Shown: positions 1-8,710 of the stretch, piece by piece
Layout: every line of letters starts with the position of its first letter
Numbering within the stretch: the stretch's first letter is position 1
NCBI RefSeq assembly: GCF_900089075.1
Contig: NZ_LT593746.1
Span: 680,920-744,919, forward strand
Reading direction: 5' to 3'
DNA from: Vaginella massiliensis
Lineage (GTDB): Bacteria; Bacteroidota; Bacteroidia; Flavobacteriales; Weeksellaceae
Length of the DNA: 64,000 nucleotides
Position numbers and translations under genes: made by a program
The notes under the pieces: generated by a model
Databases searched by the model: none
Told to the model about the DNA's origin: nothing
Seen by the model: only the letters and a program-made list of their open reading frames with translations

Positions 1-1
1 C

Positions 2-1432
2 CGTAACGATGTTGCCGATGCAGCAAATGAGCTGAAGGCTTATTTACGTTCTGATGATGAGGTCTATGAAAATCCAACACAATTTTTCGATCAATTGATC
101 GAGATTAATTTATCTGAATTAGAACCAAGATTGAACGGTCCTTTCACTCCAGATTTGATGACGCCTGTGTCTAAAATGAAAGATACAGCAAATGCAAACG
201 ATTGGCCGCTTACTGTTGAGTGGGGATTAATCGGTTCTTGTACCAATTCGTCTTACGAAGATTTGTCGCGTGCTGCTTCTATTGCAAAACAAGCGGTTGA
301 AAAAGGATTGGAAACCAAAGCTTCTTTTGGAATCAACCCAGGATCAGAACAGGTGCGATTTACTGCAGAACGAGACGGAATTCTAAAGCCATTCAACGAT
401 CTTGACGCAGTGATTTTTACAAACGCATGTGGACCGTGTATCGGACAATGGGATCGAGAAGGTGCAGATAAAGAAGAGAAAAACACCATTGTACACTCAT
501 TCAACCGAAACTTTAAAAAACGTGCCGATGGAAATCCAAATACCTACGCATTTGTAACTTCGCCAGAAATGGTGGCAGCCATCGCCATTGCAGGTCGATT
601 GGATTTCAATCCGCTTACTGATACTTTAGTTAACAAAAATGGAGAGGAAGTAAAATTAGATCCACCAAAAGGTGATGAGTTGCCATCAAAAGGTTTTTCT
701 TACGAAGACAACGGTTACCAAGAGCCAGTGAAAGACGGTTCGAATGTAGAAGTAATTGTAAATCCAAACTCAGAAAGATTACAATTGTTAGAAGGCTTCC
801 AACCTTGGAATGGTGAAAACATTACCGGAGCGAGATTGTTGATCAAAGCCTACGGAAAATGTACAACCGATCACATTTCGATGGCAGGACCATGGTTGAG
901 ATTTAGAGGTCACTTAGACAACATATCAAACAACACTTTGATAGGAGCTGTAAATGCGTTTAACCAAGAAGTAAACAGCGTAAAAAATCAGCTTACTGGC
1001 ACTTACGGGCCAGTGCCAGATACTGCCCGAGCATATAAAGCAGCCGGCGTTCCTTCTGTCATTGTGGGTGATGAGAACTACGGCGAAGGTTCTTCTCGTG
1101 AGCATGCCGCAATGCAACCTCGTCACTTGGGTGTTGTAGCTGTTTTGGTTAGATCATTTGCACGTATCCACGAAACGAATTTGAAGAAACAAGGATTGTT
1201 GGCGCTTACCTTTGCCAATAAAGATGACTATGATAAAATCTTGGAGGATGATGTGATAAACTTTGTCGATCTGAAAGATTTTGCACCAGAAAAACCTCTA
1301 ACGATAGAGTTGGTACATGCTGATGGTACAACGGATACCATTTTGGCAAACCATACGTATAATGCTGCCCAAATCGAATGGTTCAAAGCAGGTTCAGCTT
1401 TAAATCTGATCAAAAAGCAGCAACAATCATAA
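2..1432 (+). CDS. acn: Aconitate hydratase, AcnA/mitochondrial type (5' end outside window)
   Basis: Interconverts citrate and isocitrate in the TCA cycle using a [4Fe-4S] cluster. The reading frame is open from base 2, so only about the last 476 residues of a roughly 750-residue enzyme are present; the first codons seen encode [14 protein letters not shown]. The cluster-binding cysteines are visible as [10 protein letters not shown] and the [11 protein letters not shown] pair. The swivel domain motif [15 protein letters not shown], which holds active-site residues, follows near the C-terminus. A terminator hairpin lies about 30 bases downstream. The window also encodes AcnB, a different aconitase subfamily. 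Family assignment is secure; the true start cannot be seen. Confidence 0.95.
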   Translation, partial: RNDVADAANELKAYLRSDDEVYENPTQFFDQLIEINLSELEPRLNGPFTPDLMTPVSKMKDTANANDWPLTVEWGLIGSCTNSSYEDLSRAASIAKQAVEKGLETKASFGINPGSEQVRFTAERDGILKPFNDLDAVIFTNACGPCIGQWDREGADKEEKNTIVHSFNRNFKKRADGNPNTYAFVTSPEMVAAIAIAGRLDFNPLTDTLVNKNGEEVKLDPPKGDELPSKGFSYEDNGYQEPVKDGSNVEVIVNPNSERLQLLEGFQPWNGENITGARLLIKAYGKCTTDHISMAGPWLRFRGHLDNISNNTLIGAVNAFNQEVNSVKNQLTGTYGPVPDTARAYKAAGVPSVIVGDENYGEGSSREHAAMQPRHLGVVAVLVRSFARIHETNLKKQGLLALTFANKDDYDKILEDDVINFVDLKDFAPEKPLTIELVHADGTTDTILANHTYNAAQIEWFKAGSALNLIKKQQQS

Positions 1433-1460
1433 TGGATTAAGGCTTATTCAGGTCTAAATA

Positions 1461-1490
1461 AAACCTCTTTTCATAGAAAAGAGGTTTTTT
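1461..1490 (+). terminator. Rho-independent terminator of acn
   Basis: An inverted repeat AAACCTCTTTT / AGAAAAGAGGTTT with a three-base loop runs into a T tract, 29 bases past the aconitase stop. It should end the acn transcript before meaB. Confidence 0.8.
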
Positions 1491-1625
1491 AATGGCCTTG
1501 GATAAATGATAGACGGTAAATTTCACCTCAACTTATCTCATCTTAAAAAGTGCTATCGATTAGTTGATAAAAGACTTTCATTTTACTGTAGTCTTTTTTT
1601 ATCTTTAGACTTCAAAAGTTAAAGA

Positions 1626-2573
1626 ATGCAACTCAACCTTTTCAAAGAAGAAATCATACGTGGCAATATCACCTACCTCAGCAAGGCGATTACGCTCGCA
1701 GAAAGTACACGCTCTGATCATCAAGATTTTGTACAAACCTTGATAAAAGAGCTGAATCCCTACCGAAAAAAATCGAAAAGGATTGCAGTTACGGGAATAC
1801 CTGGCGTAGGGAAAAGTACATTTATAGAAGCGCTTGGCAAACATATCGTGAAGCGTAAGCAACAATTAGCGGTTTTGGCAATCGACCCGAGCAGTTCGCT
1901 GTCTAAAGGTAGTATTTTGGGTGATAAAACTAGGATGGAAGATTTGGCGAGAGAAGAGTTGGCATACATTAGACCTAGTGCAAACAACGGGACTTTGGGC
2001 GGGATAACGGCTCGCACCTACGAGAGTATTTTGCTGTGCGAAGCGGCGGGTTTCGATAATATTCTCATCGAGACGGTTGGGGTTGGACAGTCTGAGGTCT
2101 TGGTGAGCTCGATGACCGATTTGTTTCTTTTCTTGCAATTGCCGGGTTCTGGCGATGATTTACAAGGAATAAAACGCGGAATTATGGAAATGGCCGACAT
2201 TATTTTTGTCAACAAAATCGATGTCTTTGAGGAGAAAATGTACAAAGACGCCAAACTGGATATTGTACGTTCTTTACAGTTTTTGCCTACCAAAAATTCG
2301 CAATGGAAAAGGAAAATAATCATGGGTTCTGGACTGAAAGGGAACGGCGTTGCCGAGTTGTGGGATCTGATAGAAGATTATTTTGCACACATAGAAGCCA
2401 ATCGGTATTATGAAAAAAATCGTGCAGCACAACACAAGGCGCAGTCGATCAATTATATACACGAGTTGGCTTTGAATAAAATAAAAAAGCAGCTTTTGGA
2501 TAATCCGTTTGTAGAGGATAATTCAAAAACTGCTTTTGAAGATGCCAAAGAATGGTTCGACAAGTTCAACTAG
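1626..2573 (+). CDS. meaB: MeaB/ArgK-family P-loop GTPase (methylmalonyl-CoA mutase chaperone)
   Basis: A 315-residue G protein of the SIMIBI class. Family members protect and reload adenosylcobalamin-dependent methylmalonyl-CoA mutase. The Walker A motif GIPGVGKST is at residues 57-65. The family hallmark stretch AIDPSSSLSKGSILGDKTRM follows, then ETVGVGQSE and the base-specificity motif NKID. Length is normal. The mutase is not in the window, so the partner is inferred from family knowledge. It converges on the DUF779 gene with a gap of six bases and no hairpin between them. Confidence 0.92.
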   Translation: MQLNLFKEEIIRGNITYLSKAITLAESTRSDHQDFVQTLIKELNPYRKKSKRIAVTGIPGVGKSTFIEALGKHIVKRKQQLAVLAIDPSSSLSKGSILGDKTRMEDLAREELAYIRPSANNGTLGGITARTYESILLCEAAGFDNILIETVGVGQSEVLVSSMTDLFLFLQLPGSGDDLQGIKRGIMEMADIIFVNKIDVFEEKMYKDAKLDIVRSLQFLPTKNSQWKRKIIMGSGLKGNGVAELWDLIEDYFAHIEANRYYEKNRAAQHKAQSINYIHELALNKIKKQLLDNPFVEDNSKTAFEDAKEWFDKFN

Positions 2574-2579
2574 ATTTCA

Positions 2580-2936
2580 TTATGTTTCACAGGAGCCAAT
2601 TGTTCGATTAAATAAGCGATATTCTATGCGAAATGTTTTGCCCAAAGGAATTTCTAGAGAAAAACCACCGGTTCCAAAACCATCGGCAACATCGAGCATA
2701 AAAAGTGCATTTTTCCAGTATTCGAATAAATCTTTATCGACCCAAAATTCGGTTCCTTCAATTTCGCCAATGCATACATCATTAGCTCTCAAGTAGAAAC
2801 CGCCTTTTTCGAAACATTGCGGCTGCGTGCCTTCGCAACAACCTCCAGCTTGGTAAAGCATCAATTCGCCATGTGTTTCCTTCAACTCACGCAACAACGC
2901 TATTGCTGCTGGTTTTGCGTCTAGTCTACTGATCAT
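2580..2936 (-). CDS. DUF779 family protein, associated with aldehyde dehydrogenase
   Basis: A 118-residue cytosolic protein matching DUF779, a family of unknown activity usually encoded beside acetaldehyde dehydrogenases. It carries a Cys-rich motif GGCCEGTQPQC at residues 31-41 and a conserved DVADGFGTGGFSLE segment, which could bind metal or act in redox chemistry (inference). It is the last gene of a reverse-strand set with an alcohol dehydrogenase and an aldehyde dehydrogenase. Both of those are broken, while this gene appears intact. Confidence 0.85.
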   Translation of the reverse strand: MISRLDAKPAAIALLRELKETHGELMLYQAGGCCEGTQPQCFEKGGFYLRANDVCIGEIEGTEFWVDKDLFEYWKNALFMLDVADGFGTGGFSLEIPLGKTFRIEYRLFNRTIGSCET

Positions 2937-2944
2937 TTGATATA

Positions 2945-3990
2945 TTAATTTGACAAATCGTTAGAAATAATCACTTTTATTGCCTTTTCTTTAGCAGCAT
3001 TCAGGAACACGTCATAGGCTTTCTCGATCTCAGAAAGTTTGAAATGATGCGTGATCAATTTGTCTAAATTGAATTTTTTGGCAGCCGTGGTTTTCAGCAA
3101 CATCGGGGTTGTATTGGTGTTTACTAACCCTGTGCGTACGGTAATGTTTTTTATCCATAATTTTTGGATATCAAAAGTTACGCTTTGGCCATGAACTCCA
3201 ACATTGGCAATATATCCTCCTGCTTTGATGATTTTCTGACAAACGTCCCAGGTAGAAGGGATACCAACCGCTTCAATTGCACCATCTATTCCGCCTTCGA
3301 ACATTTCTAAAACTTTTTCCACAGCGTCAGTCGAACCCGAATTGATGACATCTGTGGCGCCTAATTCTTTGGACAATTCGAGGCGATTATCATCCAAGTC
3401 GATCATGATGATTCTTGCCGGAGAATACAATTGAGCGGTCAACAATACTGCCAATCCCACAGGTCCTGCACCTACAATAGCAATGGTATCGCCAGGTTTT
3501 ACATTTCCGTATTGTACCCCAATTTCGTGTCCGGTTGGGAGAATATCACTTAGCATCACGGCTTATCCTCGCTAATGCTTTCTGGAATTTTGTACAAACT
3601 GTTGTCGGCATGCGGAATGCGTACATATTCTGCTTGCATCCCGTCGATCATATAGCCCAAAATCCAGCTTCCATCTTTACAGTGTGCATACAATTGTTTT
3701 TTACAATACTCACAAGAGCCACCTACAGTAACGCATGAGATCAGTACTTTGTCGCCAACTTTAAAATTGGTTACACTTTCTCCCACCTCTTCAACAATTC
3801 CGACACCTTCGTGTCCTAAGGTTCGACCAGATTCTACTTCCGGATTTTTACCTTTGTAAATTCCGAGGTCTGTACCGCAGATTGTCGTTTTCAAAACTTT
3901 TACAATCACATCGGTTGGTTTCAAAATCGACGGTTTTTTTTTGTCGACTAGTGCAATGTCATGCTCTCCGTTGTATACTAATGCTTTCAT
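2945..3990 (-). pseudogene. Zinc-dependent alcohol dehydrogenase, broken by a one-base deletion
   Basis: Medium-chain NAD(P)-dependent alcohol dehydrogenase. The N-terminal half (ATG at 3990) has the catalytic zinc region TTICGTDLGIYKG and LGHEGVGIVEEVGE. It also has the beginning of the structural zinc site (CEYCKKQLYAHC). The frame ends after ...PESISEDKP at a TGA near 3560. The next frame resumes at once with VMLSDILPTGHEIG and the Rossmann motif GAGPVGLAVL and runs to 2945. One extra base at about 3560-3562 (AAGCCGTG to AAGGCCGTG) restores a 348-residue protein, the usual family length. It is therefore a single-base deletion, either real or a sequencing error. The partner aldehyde dehydrogenase is also broken. 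Confidence 0.88.
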
Positions 3991-4013
3991 AATCAATTGT
4001 TTTTGTAGGTTTG

Positions 4014-5070
4014 TCAGAAAAATCCTAATTTGTTTTTGTTATAAGAAATCAACATGTTTTTGGTCTGACGGTAATAATCCAACATCATTTTGTGGTTTTC
4101 CCGGCCAATACCCGATGGTTTGTATCCACCGAATGGTGCACCTGCCGGATAGCTATGGTACTGATTTACCCATACACGTCCTGCTTTGATAGCTCTTGGA
4201 ACCTGATACAGCTCGTGTGCATCACGCGTCCAAACTCCAGCTCCTAAACCATAAATGGTGTCGTTTGCGATTTCGATGGCTTCGTCTACGTCTTTGAAAG
4301 TCGTTACCGCCACCACAGGTCCAAAAATTTCTTCTTGGAAAACTCGCATTTTATTGTGTCCTTTCAACAAGGTTGGTTTTATATAATAACCGTTGTCGAT
4401 GTCACCGCCCAGCTTGTTTGCTTCACCACCGGTTAATACCTTTGCGCCTTCTACGATTCCTAGATTGATGTAGCCAAGAATTTTGTCGTATTGTATTTTC
4501 GATGCTTGCGCTCCCATCATGATGCTTGGGTCTAATGGGTTACCAACTTTTATCGCTTCGGTGCGTTGAATTACTTTTTCTATAAATCGTTCGTAAATCG
4601 ACTCTTGAATCAGCAAGCGAGACGGACAGGTACAGATTTCACCCTGATTTAAAGCGAATAATACAGCACCTTCTATCGCTTTGTCTAAGAAAGCATCGTC
4701 TTCATCCATTACCGATTCGAAGAATACGTTTGGAGATTTACCTCCCAATTCTAAAGTTACCGGAATGATATTTTCGGTTGCATATTGCATTACCAAACGC
4801 CCTGTTGCGGTAGAACCGGTAAAGGCAGCTTTAGCAATTTTAGGATTGGTTACCAAAGGGCGACCCCATTCCGATCATGGACCAGGTTTCGAAAGCTTAG
4901 GACGCCGCCTCAACAGCCAAATCCAAATCTTCTTTGGTCGAATGTGCCGCTTGCGTAAAGACTTGTCCAGTAAGTGGGGTAATCACATCGAAATATTTAC
5001 TTTGTGTAGGCGCCACAAATTTGCCATTGATGTAGTTGTCGTATTGTTTTTTAAATTCGGGAAGTTGCAT
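4014..5070 (-). pseudogene. NAD-dependent aldehyde dehydrogenase (AcoD/ExaC-like), internally deleted
   Basis: Remnant of an aldehyde dehydrogenase of about 506 residues that would oxidise acetaldehyde made by the adjacent alcohol dehydrogenase. The N-terminus starts at 5070 (MQLPEFKKQYDNYINGKFVA). It hits an in-frame TAA after EAAS, in the conserved SKAFETW region. Sequence then jumps near 4870 to [19 protein letters not shown] in another frame, so about 150 residues holding most of the NAD-binding half are missing. The C-terminal part is well preserved, with the catalytic Glu region LELGGKSPN and catalytic Cys region GEICTCPSR. The stop, the frame change and a deletion of about 450 bases argue for real decay. 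Confidence 0.9.
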
Positions 5071-5250
5071 TAAATTACTTATAAGTGTTATTTTTTTTAA
5101 TTAACTTCATCAATTTACGAGAATTCGATGGTAAAAAGTATTTACAAAATGTTAAATCGTCAATTTGGCAGTCGGAAATAAAAATATGTCGGTATACGAT
5201 AATTGGTTTAATATTTGTAATATTGCAATCCAATTCTTATTCGAATACCT

Positions 5251-5648
5251 GGGGCTGACTGGTTTTGACAGCAAGGTTAATGGGTAAGTAAGCATGTCGT
5301 GACAGGTTGTGTACTCACGTTAATCAGGCACTTCGACTTTTTAACTGGCAACGAAGAATACGCTTTAGCTGCTTAATCGACCGAATTATAGTAAGTCTCA
5401 AGCCACGTTCGTACAAGGTACGAAAGCTGAATGTCCCTCAAAAGCCTCGCCTTACGGCGTTTGATTTAGGGGCACAGGAATGTAAGGATAGGTAAGGCTT
5501 GGCTTCGCGGCCTGACCGAAATCTTAGAAGCTAAGCTGTAAACAAGGTGTTTGTTCCTGGTTTGCAGACGAAAACGATAAACAAACTAAGCATGTAGAAA
5601 GCTTATTGGTTACTTGTTTGGACGCGGGTTCGAATCCCGCCAGCTCCA
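5251..5648 (+). ncRNA. ssrA: tmRNA (transfer-messenger RNA), tag GNEEYALAA
   Basis: Rescues stalled ribosomes by acting first as tRNA-Ala and then as mRNA for a degradation tag. The 5' end GGGGCUG pairs with CAGCUCC at the 3' end to form a 7-bp acceptor stem (one G-U pair). A T arm GCGGGTTCGAATCCCGC precedes it. The tag frame, probably resuming at GGC 5347, reads GNEEYALAA and stops at TAA 5374-5376; the ALAA end suits ClpXP recognition. The discriminator A is base 5648 and is followed by CT, so CCA is not encoded. A T run just downstream may help termination. Confidence 0.95.
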
Positions 5649-5684
5649 CTTTTTTATTGATTATAAATTGGTTGGCTGAATAAG

Positions 5685-6218
5685 CTATTCCATCAATTCA
5701 TTATCCAGTCTAATTTCTCCAGAAATTAAAGCTTCTTGTAAAGAAATTTGATAGTTTTTATTTTCGAATGTAGTGTTTAAAGAATAACCGTCATCATTAA
5801 AATTCCAATCTACAACTTCAAAGTCTTTACCTGCAATTTTTTTGGCATTGTTAGATTTTGGTAATTCTTGTATTTTATCCAAAGCTTCGGCGCCCTATTG
5901 CACCGCAGTAGCTGTTCGGTAAACCTTCATAGATTCTGACAATACTTTCATACTTCCAGCTCCTACGCCTACAGCAACCGCTCCGCTACTGGCTACATTT
6001 GCTACCAATCCTAATAGTTGGGTATTGAGTTTTTTACAGGCTTCACAAACATAAAATCTTTTCCTACAGGGAGAAAAACTTTAATTTTATCGCCTTTTTT
6101 GATCCTGATCGAATCGTTGATAATCAGTTCGTCTACTGTGTTCTGAATAGAAGTAGGTACGATTTGAGCAGCTGCAAAATTGACAAATCAGAGTCGCAAT
6201 AAATATAAATGTTTACAT
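5685..6218 (-). pseudogene. Decayed exported-protein gene, multiple lesions
   Basis: The reverse strand encodes a broken protein of no recognised family. At 6218 an ATG is followed at once by TAA, then TFIFIATLI; an AAA codon would give a signal peptide starting MKTFIFIATLI. A frame slip within the signal leads to AAAQIVPTSIQNTVDELI, then IKKGDKIKVFLPVGKDF. A second slip at a run of six A near 6031 leads to KLNTQLLGLVANVASSGAVA, a glycine/alanine-rich possible membrane segment. A TAG then follows TATAVQ near 5895. The last 65 codons (MDKIQELPKSNN... to 5685) are open. Four lesions, including two nonsense codons, indicate true decay. Confidence 0.75.
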
Positions 6219-6396
6219 ATTGTTTAGTATTAAGATATTAAATTGCTGTATTTAACTTAGCTTTTTTTTAAAAATTTTACCGCAATTTACTTTTCTTATT
6301 GAATTAAAAAAAATGATTTTTTCTTAGACAAAAAAGCAATCAAAGTCAAAAAATTCCAGCTTCTTATTGGCATTTCAACTCATCAAGATATGAACG

Positions 6397-7332
6397 CTAT
6401 TCGTAATAGGCTATTTGTCGCGTGAGCGTTTGAACGAGGCGACCATTTTGTGAGACAACGCAACGAGTCCAATTTCCATAGTGATCGTAATCGTACTCAA
6501 ATGTAAAATGAGCCAGCGTGGCGTCAGATTCTTTATTTTTTTTCTTTAAGGAAACCAACTCTTGGTTTCGGTAAACTCCTTCGCGAATCACGTTCATGGC
6601 TTCGTCGGTTGTTCGCAACGTGAGGCTGTTGCTCCCGTATTCTGCAAAGGCATAAGTTTTTCTGTTCTGAATATTTTTTTCGATTCCAATCGTTCTTCCT
6701 TTCTCATCCGAAATCAAATATTCGATCAAACCCTTGCTTCCATTGAAGTTGATGAGCTCGGTTTTTACCAGCTGATGGTTGGAGTTGTAGGAGAAATTTA
6801 CCTCGTTCGATTTCACGCCATTTATCCAATCGGTGATTTGTTCTAAGTCTTCACCATAACGAAAAGTTGACTGAAACTGCGTGGTGTTGGTCTTGGTCGA
6901 TCTTGTATAACTCTCACTCAACAATTGATCACCTTTGTATTGATACAATTTATAATCTTGTACCCTCGAAGGTTCTTCGCCATTTTGGATAATGGTTTGT
7001 GAGTATTCAATCAACCGATTTGTTGCGTTGTATACAAAGGTTTCTTGGGAATATAAGCCCAAGCGTTTCCCGTATTCTAAGTAATTGGCTCGACTTACCA
7101 TATTGCCATTTCGGTCGAATTCATAGCCGACGGCATTGAAATATTCTGTATCGAGAAATCCAGTTGCATACCGATGGTAAGCATCAACCGCCGAAGTTTT
7201 TATTTTCTTAATTTTTCCAACCAACGAAAAATCTTTCAAATTGGTTTTAGGACGCTGAATTTGCTCGCTGCCGAGTTGTGCAACAGCCAAATTACTAAGC
7301 AAAAGAAAGCTGATGTGGTATAAAGTTTTCAT
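6397..7332 (-). CDS. Exported protein with YD/RHS-like motifs, function unknown
   Basis: A 311-residue protein with a Sec signal peptide (MKTLYHISFLLLSNLAVAQ). The mature part has tyrosine-rich segments resembling YD repeats, for example YEFDRNGNMVSRANY, VYNATNRLIEYSQ, SYNSNHQLVKTELI and FEYDYDHYGNWTRC, spaced 40-60 residues apart. Such repeats form beta-strand spirals in RHS/teneurin proteins, but this one is short and lacks an RHS core or toxin domain. It is probably periplasmic or surface-located. It lies six bases downstream of the deacetylase-like gene on the same strand, so the two may be co-transcribed. I cannot assign an activity. Confidence 0.65.
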   Translation of the reverse strand: MKTLYHISFLLLSNLAVAQLGSEQIQRPKTNLKDFSLVGKIKKIKTSAVDAYHRYATGFLDTEYFNAVGYEFDRNGNMVSRANYLEYGKRLGLYSQETFVYNATNRLIEYSQTIIQNGEEPSRVQDYKLYQYKGDQLLSESYTRSTKTNTTQFQSTFRYGEDLEQITDWINGVKSNEVNFSYNSNHQLVKTELINFNGSKGLIEYLISDEKGRTIGIEKNIQNRKTYAFAEYGSNSLTLRTTDEAMNVIREGVYRNQELVSLKKKNKESDATLAHFTFEYDYDHYGNWTRCVVSQNGRLVQTLTRQIAYYE

Positions 7333-7338
7333 ATTTTT

Positions 7339-8574
7339 TTAGTCAAAAATGCTTTCGTAAACGATCTTCCAATCTTCCCAATCGTTAGTGAAGTTGGATT
7401 GATGAAAAATACAAACGAAATTCCCGTGGTATTGTTTTACAAGCTTCTTCAAATTTTTCAGTTCCAAAATGGCATCTTTGGGCGACAATTGCAGGTAATT
7501 TCGCAGGGTGACATCCATCGCTACAAAAGGATAAATCCTCAGATCGGTTTGTTGATTTTTCTCGAGGTCGTACCACCAAAAATCATGCGAGGTTCCCGCC
7601 CGAAAACCCAATCGATGAGCAAATCCCATGCTATAATCTTCTTTTATGGCCAATTGCAACAAATCTCGGTAAGTTTTCGGAAGATGTAGTTTGATGAAAT
7701 GTTGTCGCGAACGCGTGATTTTTTTTCCCAAAATCGACTCAAGTTCCCTGATTTCAGCTGCCAAGATGTTCGCCTCTGCGCTGGATGCATACGAAGGATG
7801 AATGCCAATGTTGGCGTATTGTGCGACTTCTTGTATCAATCGCCGATGAGCGCGATTGTCTGCAGATAGGTTTTTATCGTACCGAGTTCCTTTGCCCAAC
7901 AACCAAAAGTAAAGCGATTCTACCTGATGTTGCGCTGCTAAGGTTTTTAAGTATTGAAATTTGTCGTAAGGATCCAATTTTCTATTGGATAAAACTTGAA
8001 TTTGAAGTTTGCATTCTTGCCAATTTCCGCTGACAAAATTCTTGATCAACGACAGAAAATTTTTCTTGAAACCGTGATGTAGATATTTCCAAACGAAATC
8101 GACGTCGTAGGTATTGAGCTGTCGAAAAGTTTTGGTCTTAAATTTTAGATTGGGATAAAAAGTTTGAAGCTCTGTACGGATTTTTTCTACCAATTCATCG
8201 ACCTGCGGAATGGAATAATCTAAATCTGATCCTAAAAATCGCTGATGTTGATCGAACTCATTGGCTGTTGCAAAATATTCCTCGTACCGAGAAAGCCAAA
8301 AGAAAATTATGGAAAGAGGAGACAAAATCGAATAGTCCAACTTCGCCCGAATGGTATTTTCGGTTAGGATTTCATCCGTCAACAAAACCAATTCATCGGA
8401 AAGTTTTTCTTTTGCCAATTTTATTTTTGGCAATGCAGTATTTCGATACGCTTCTTCGTTGGTCGATGTGCTGATCTTCAAACCAAAATTTTCGACCAAT
8501 ACAAACTCCAACACATAGTGCATGCGTGGGGTGAATTGCGGTGCGTAGATGAAAAGCGTATCGTTCAAACCCAA
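7339..8574 (-). CDS. Polysaccharide deacetylase-like protein (NodB fold, DUF7033-type N-terminus)
   Basis: About 411 residues. The C-terminal part resembles the NodB-type carbohydrate esterase fold: YDVDFVWKYL has the place of the metal-binding Asp pair, IGIHPSYAS carries the conserved His, and SRQHFIKLHLPKTY and MGFAHRLGFRAGTSHDFWWYD are later core motifs. The N-terminal 120 residues match the uncharacterised domain common in Bacteroidota members. No signal peptide is evident, so it may act in the cytosol, perhaps on lipid-linked sugar (inference). The frame has no ATG before residue 18, so TTG at 8574 is only a likely start. Confidence 0.7.
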   Translation of the reverse strand: MGLNDTLFIYAPQFTPRMHYVLEFVLVENFGLKISTSTNEEAYRNTALPKIKLAKEKLSDELVLLTDEILTENTIRAKLDYSILSPLSIIFFWLSRYEEYFATANEFDQHQRFLGSDLDYSIPQVDELVEKIRTELQTFYPNLKFKTKTFRQLNTYDVDFVWKYLHHGFKKNFLSLIKNFVSGNWQECKLQIQVLSNRKLDPYDKFQYLKTLAAQHQVESLYFWLLGKGTRYDKNLSADNRAHRRLIQEVAQYANIGIHPSYASSAEANILAAEIRELESILGKKITRSRQHFIKLHLPKTYRDLLQLAIKEDYSMGFAHRLGFRAGTSHDFWWYDLEKNQQTDLRIYPFVAMDVTLRNYLQLSPKDAILELKNLKKLVKQYHGNFVCIFHQSNFTNDWEDWKIVYESIFD

Positions 8575-8645
8575 AAAAACTTTAATCGATTTTAAAAATA
8601 CAGCATTTTATCGAATGAATTTGCTCGCCTTGGCGATAAAGTGCA

Positions 8646-8680
8646 AAAAACCTCGTTCCGTAAGTCGAAACGAGGTTTTT
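8646..8680 (-). terminator. Terminator downstream of leuS
   Basis: A 12-bp perfect inverted repeat (AAAAACCTCGTT / AACGAGGTTTTT) with an 11-base loop lies just past the leuS stop. The T run on the reverse strand fits termination of leuS. Confidence 0.8.
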
Positions 8681-8710
8681 AGGCTCGAAGCACTCGTCGA
8701 GTATCTTGTT

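Noticed and set aside
95-97. TTG as the start of the aconitase
   Set aside because: The frame is open upstream to base 2 and encodes a conserved continuation, so the gene begins before the window.
5307-5495. Open frame inside the tmRNA
   Set aside because: It falls wholly within ssrA, whose acceptor stem, T arm and tag frame are clear.
5649-6220. Integrated element at the tmRNA 3' end
   Set aside because: No integrase, no duplicated ssrA tail and no inverted repeats were found; only a decayed gene lies there.
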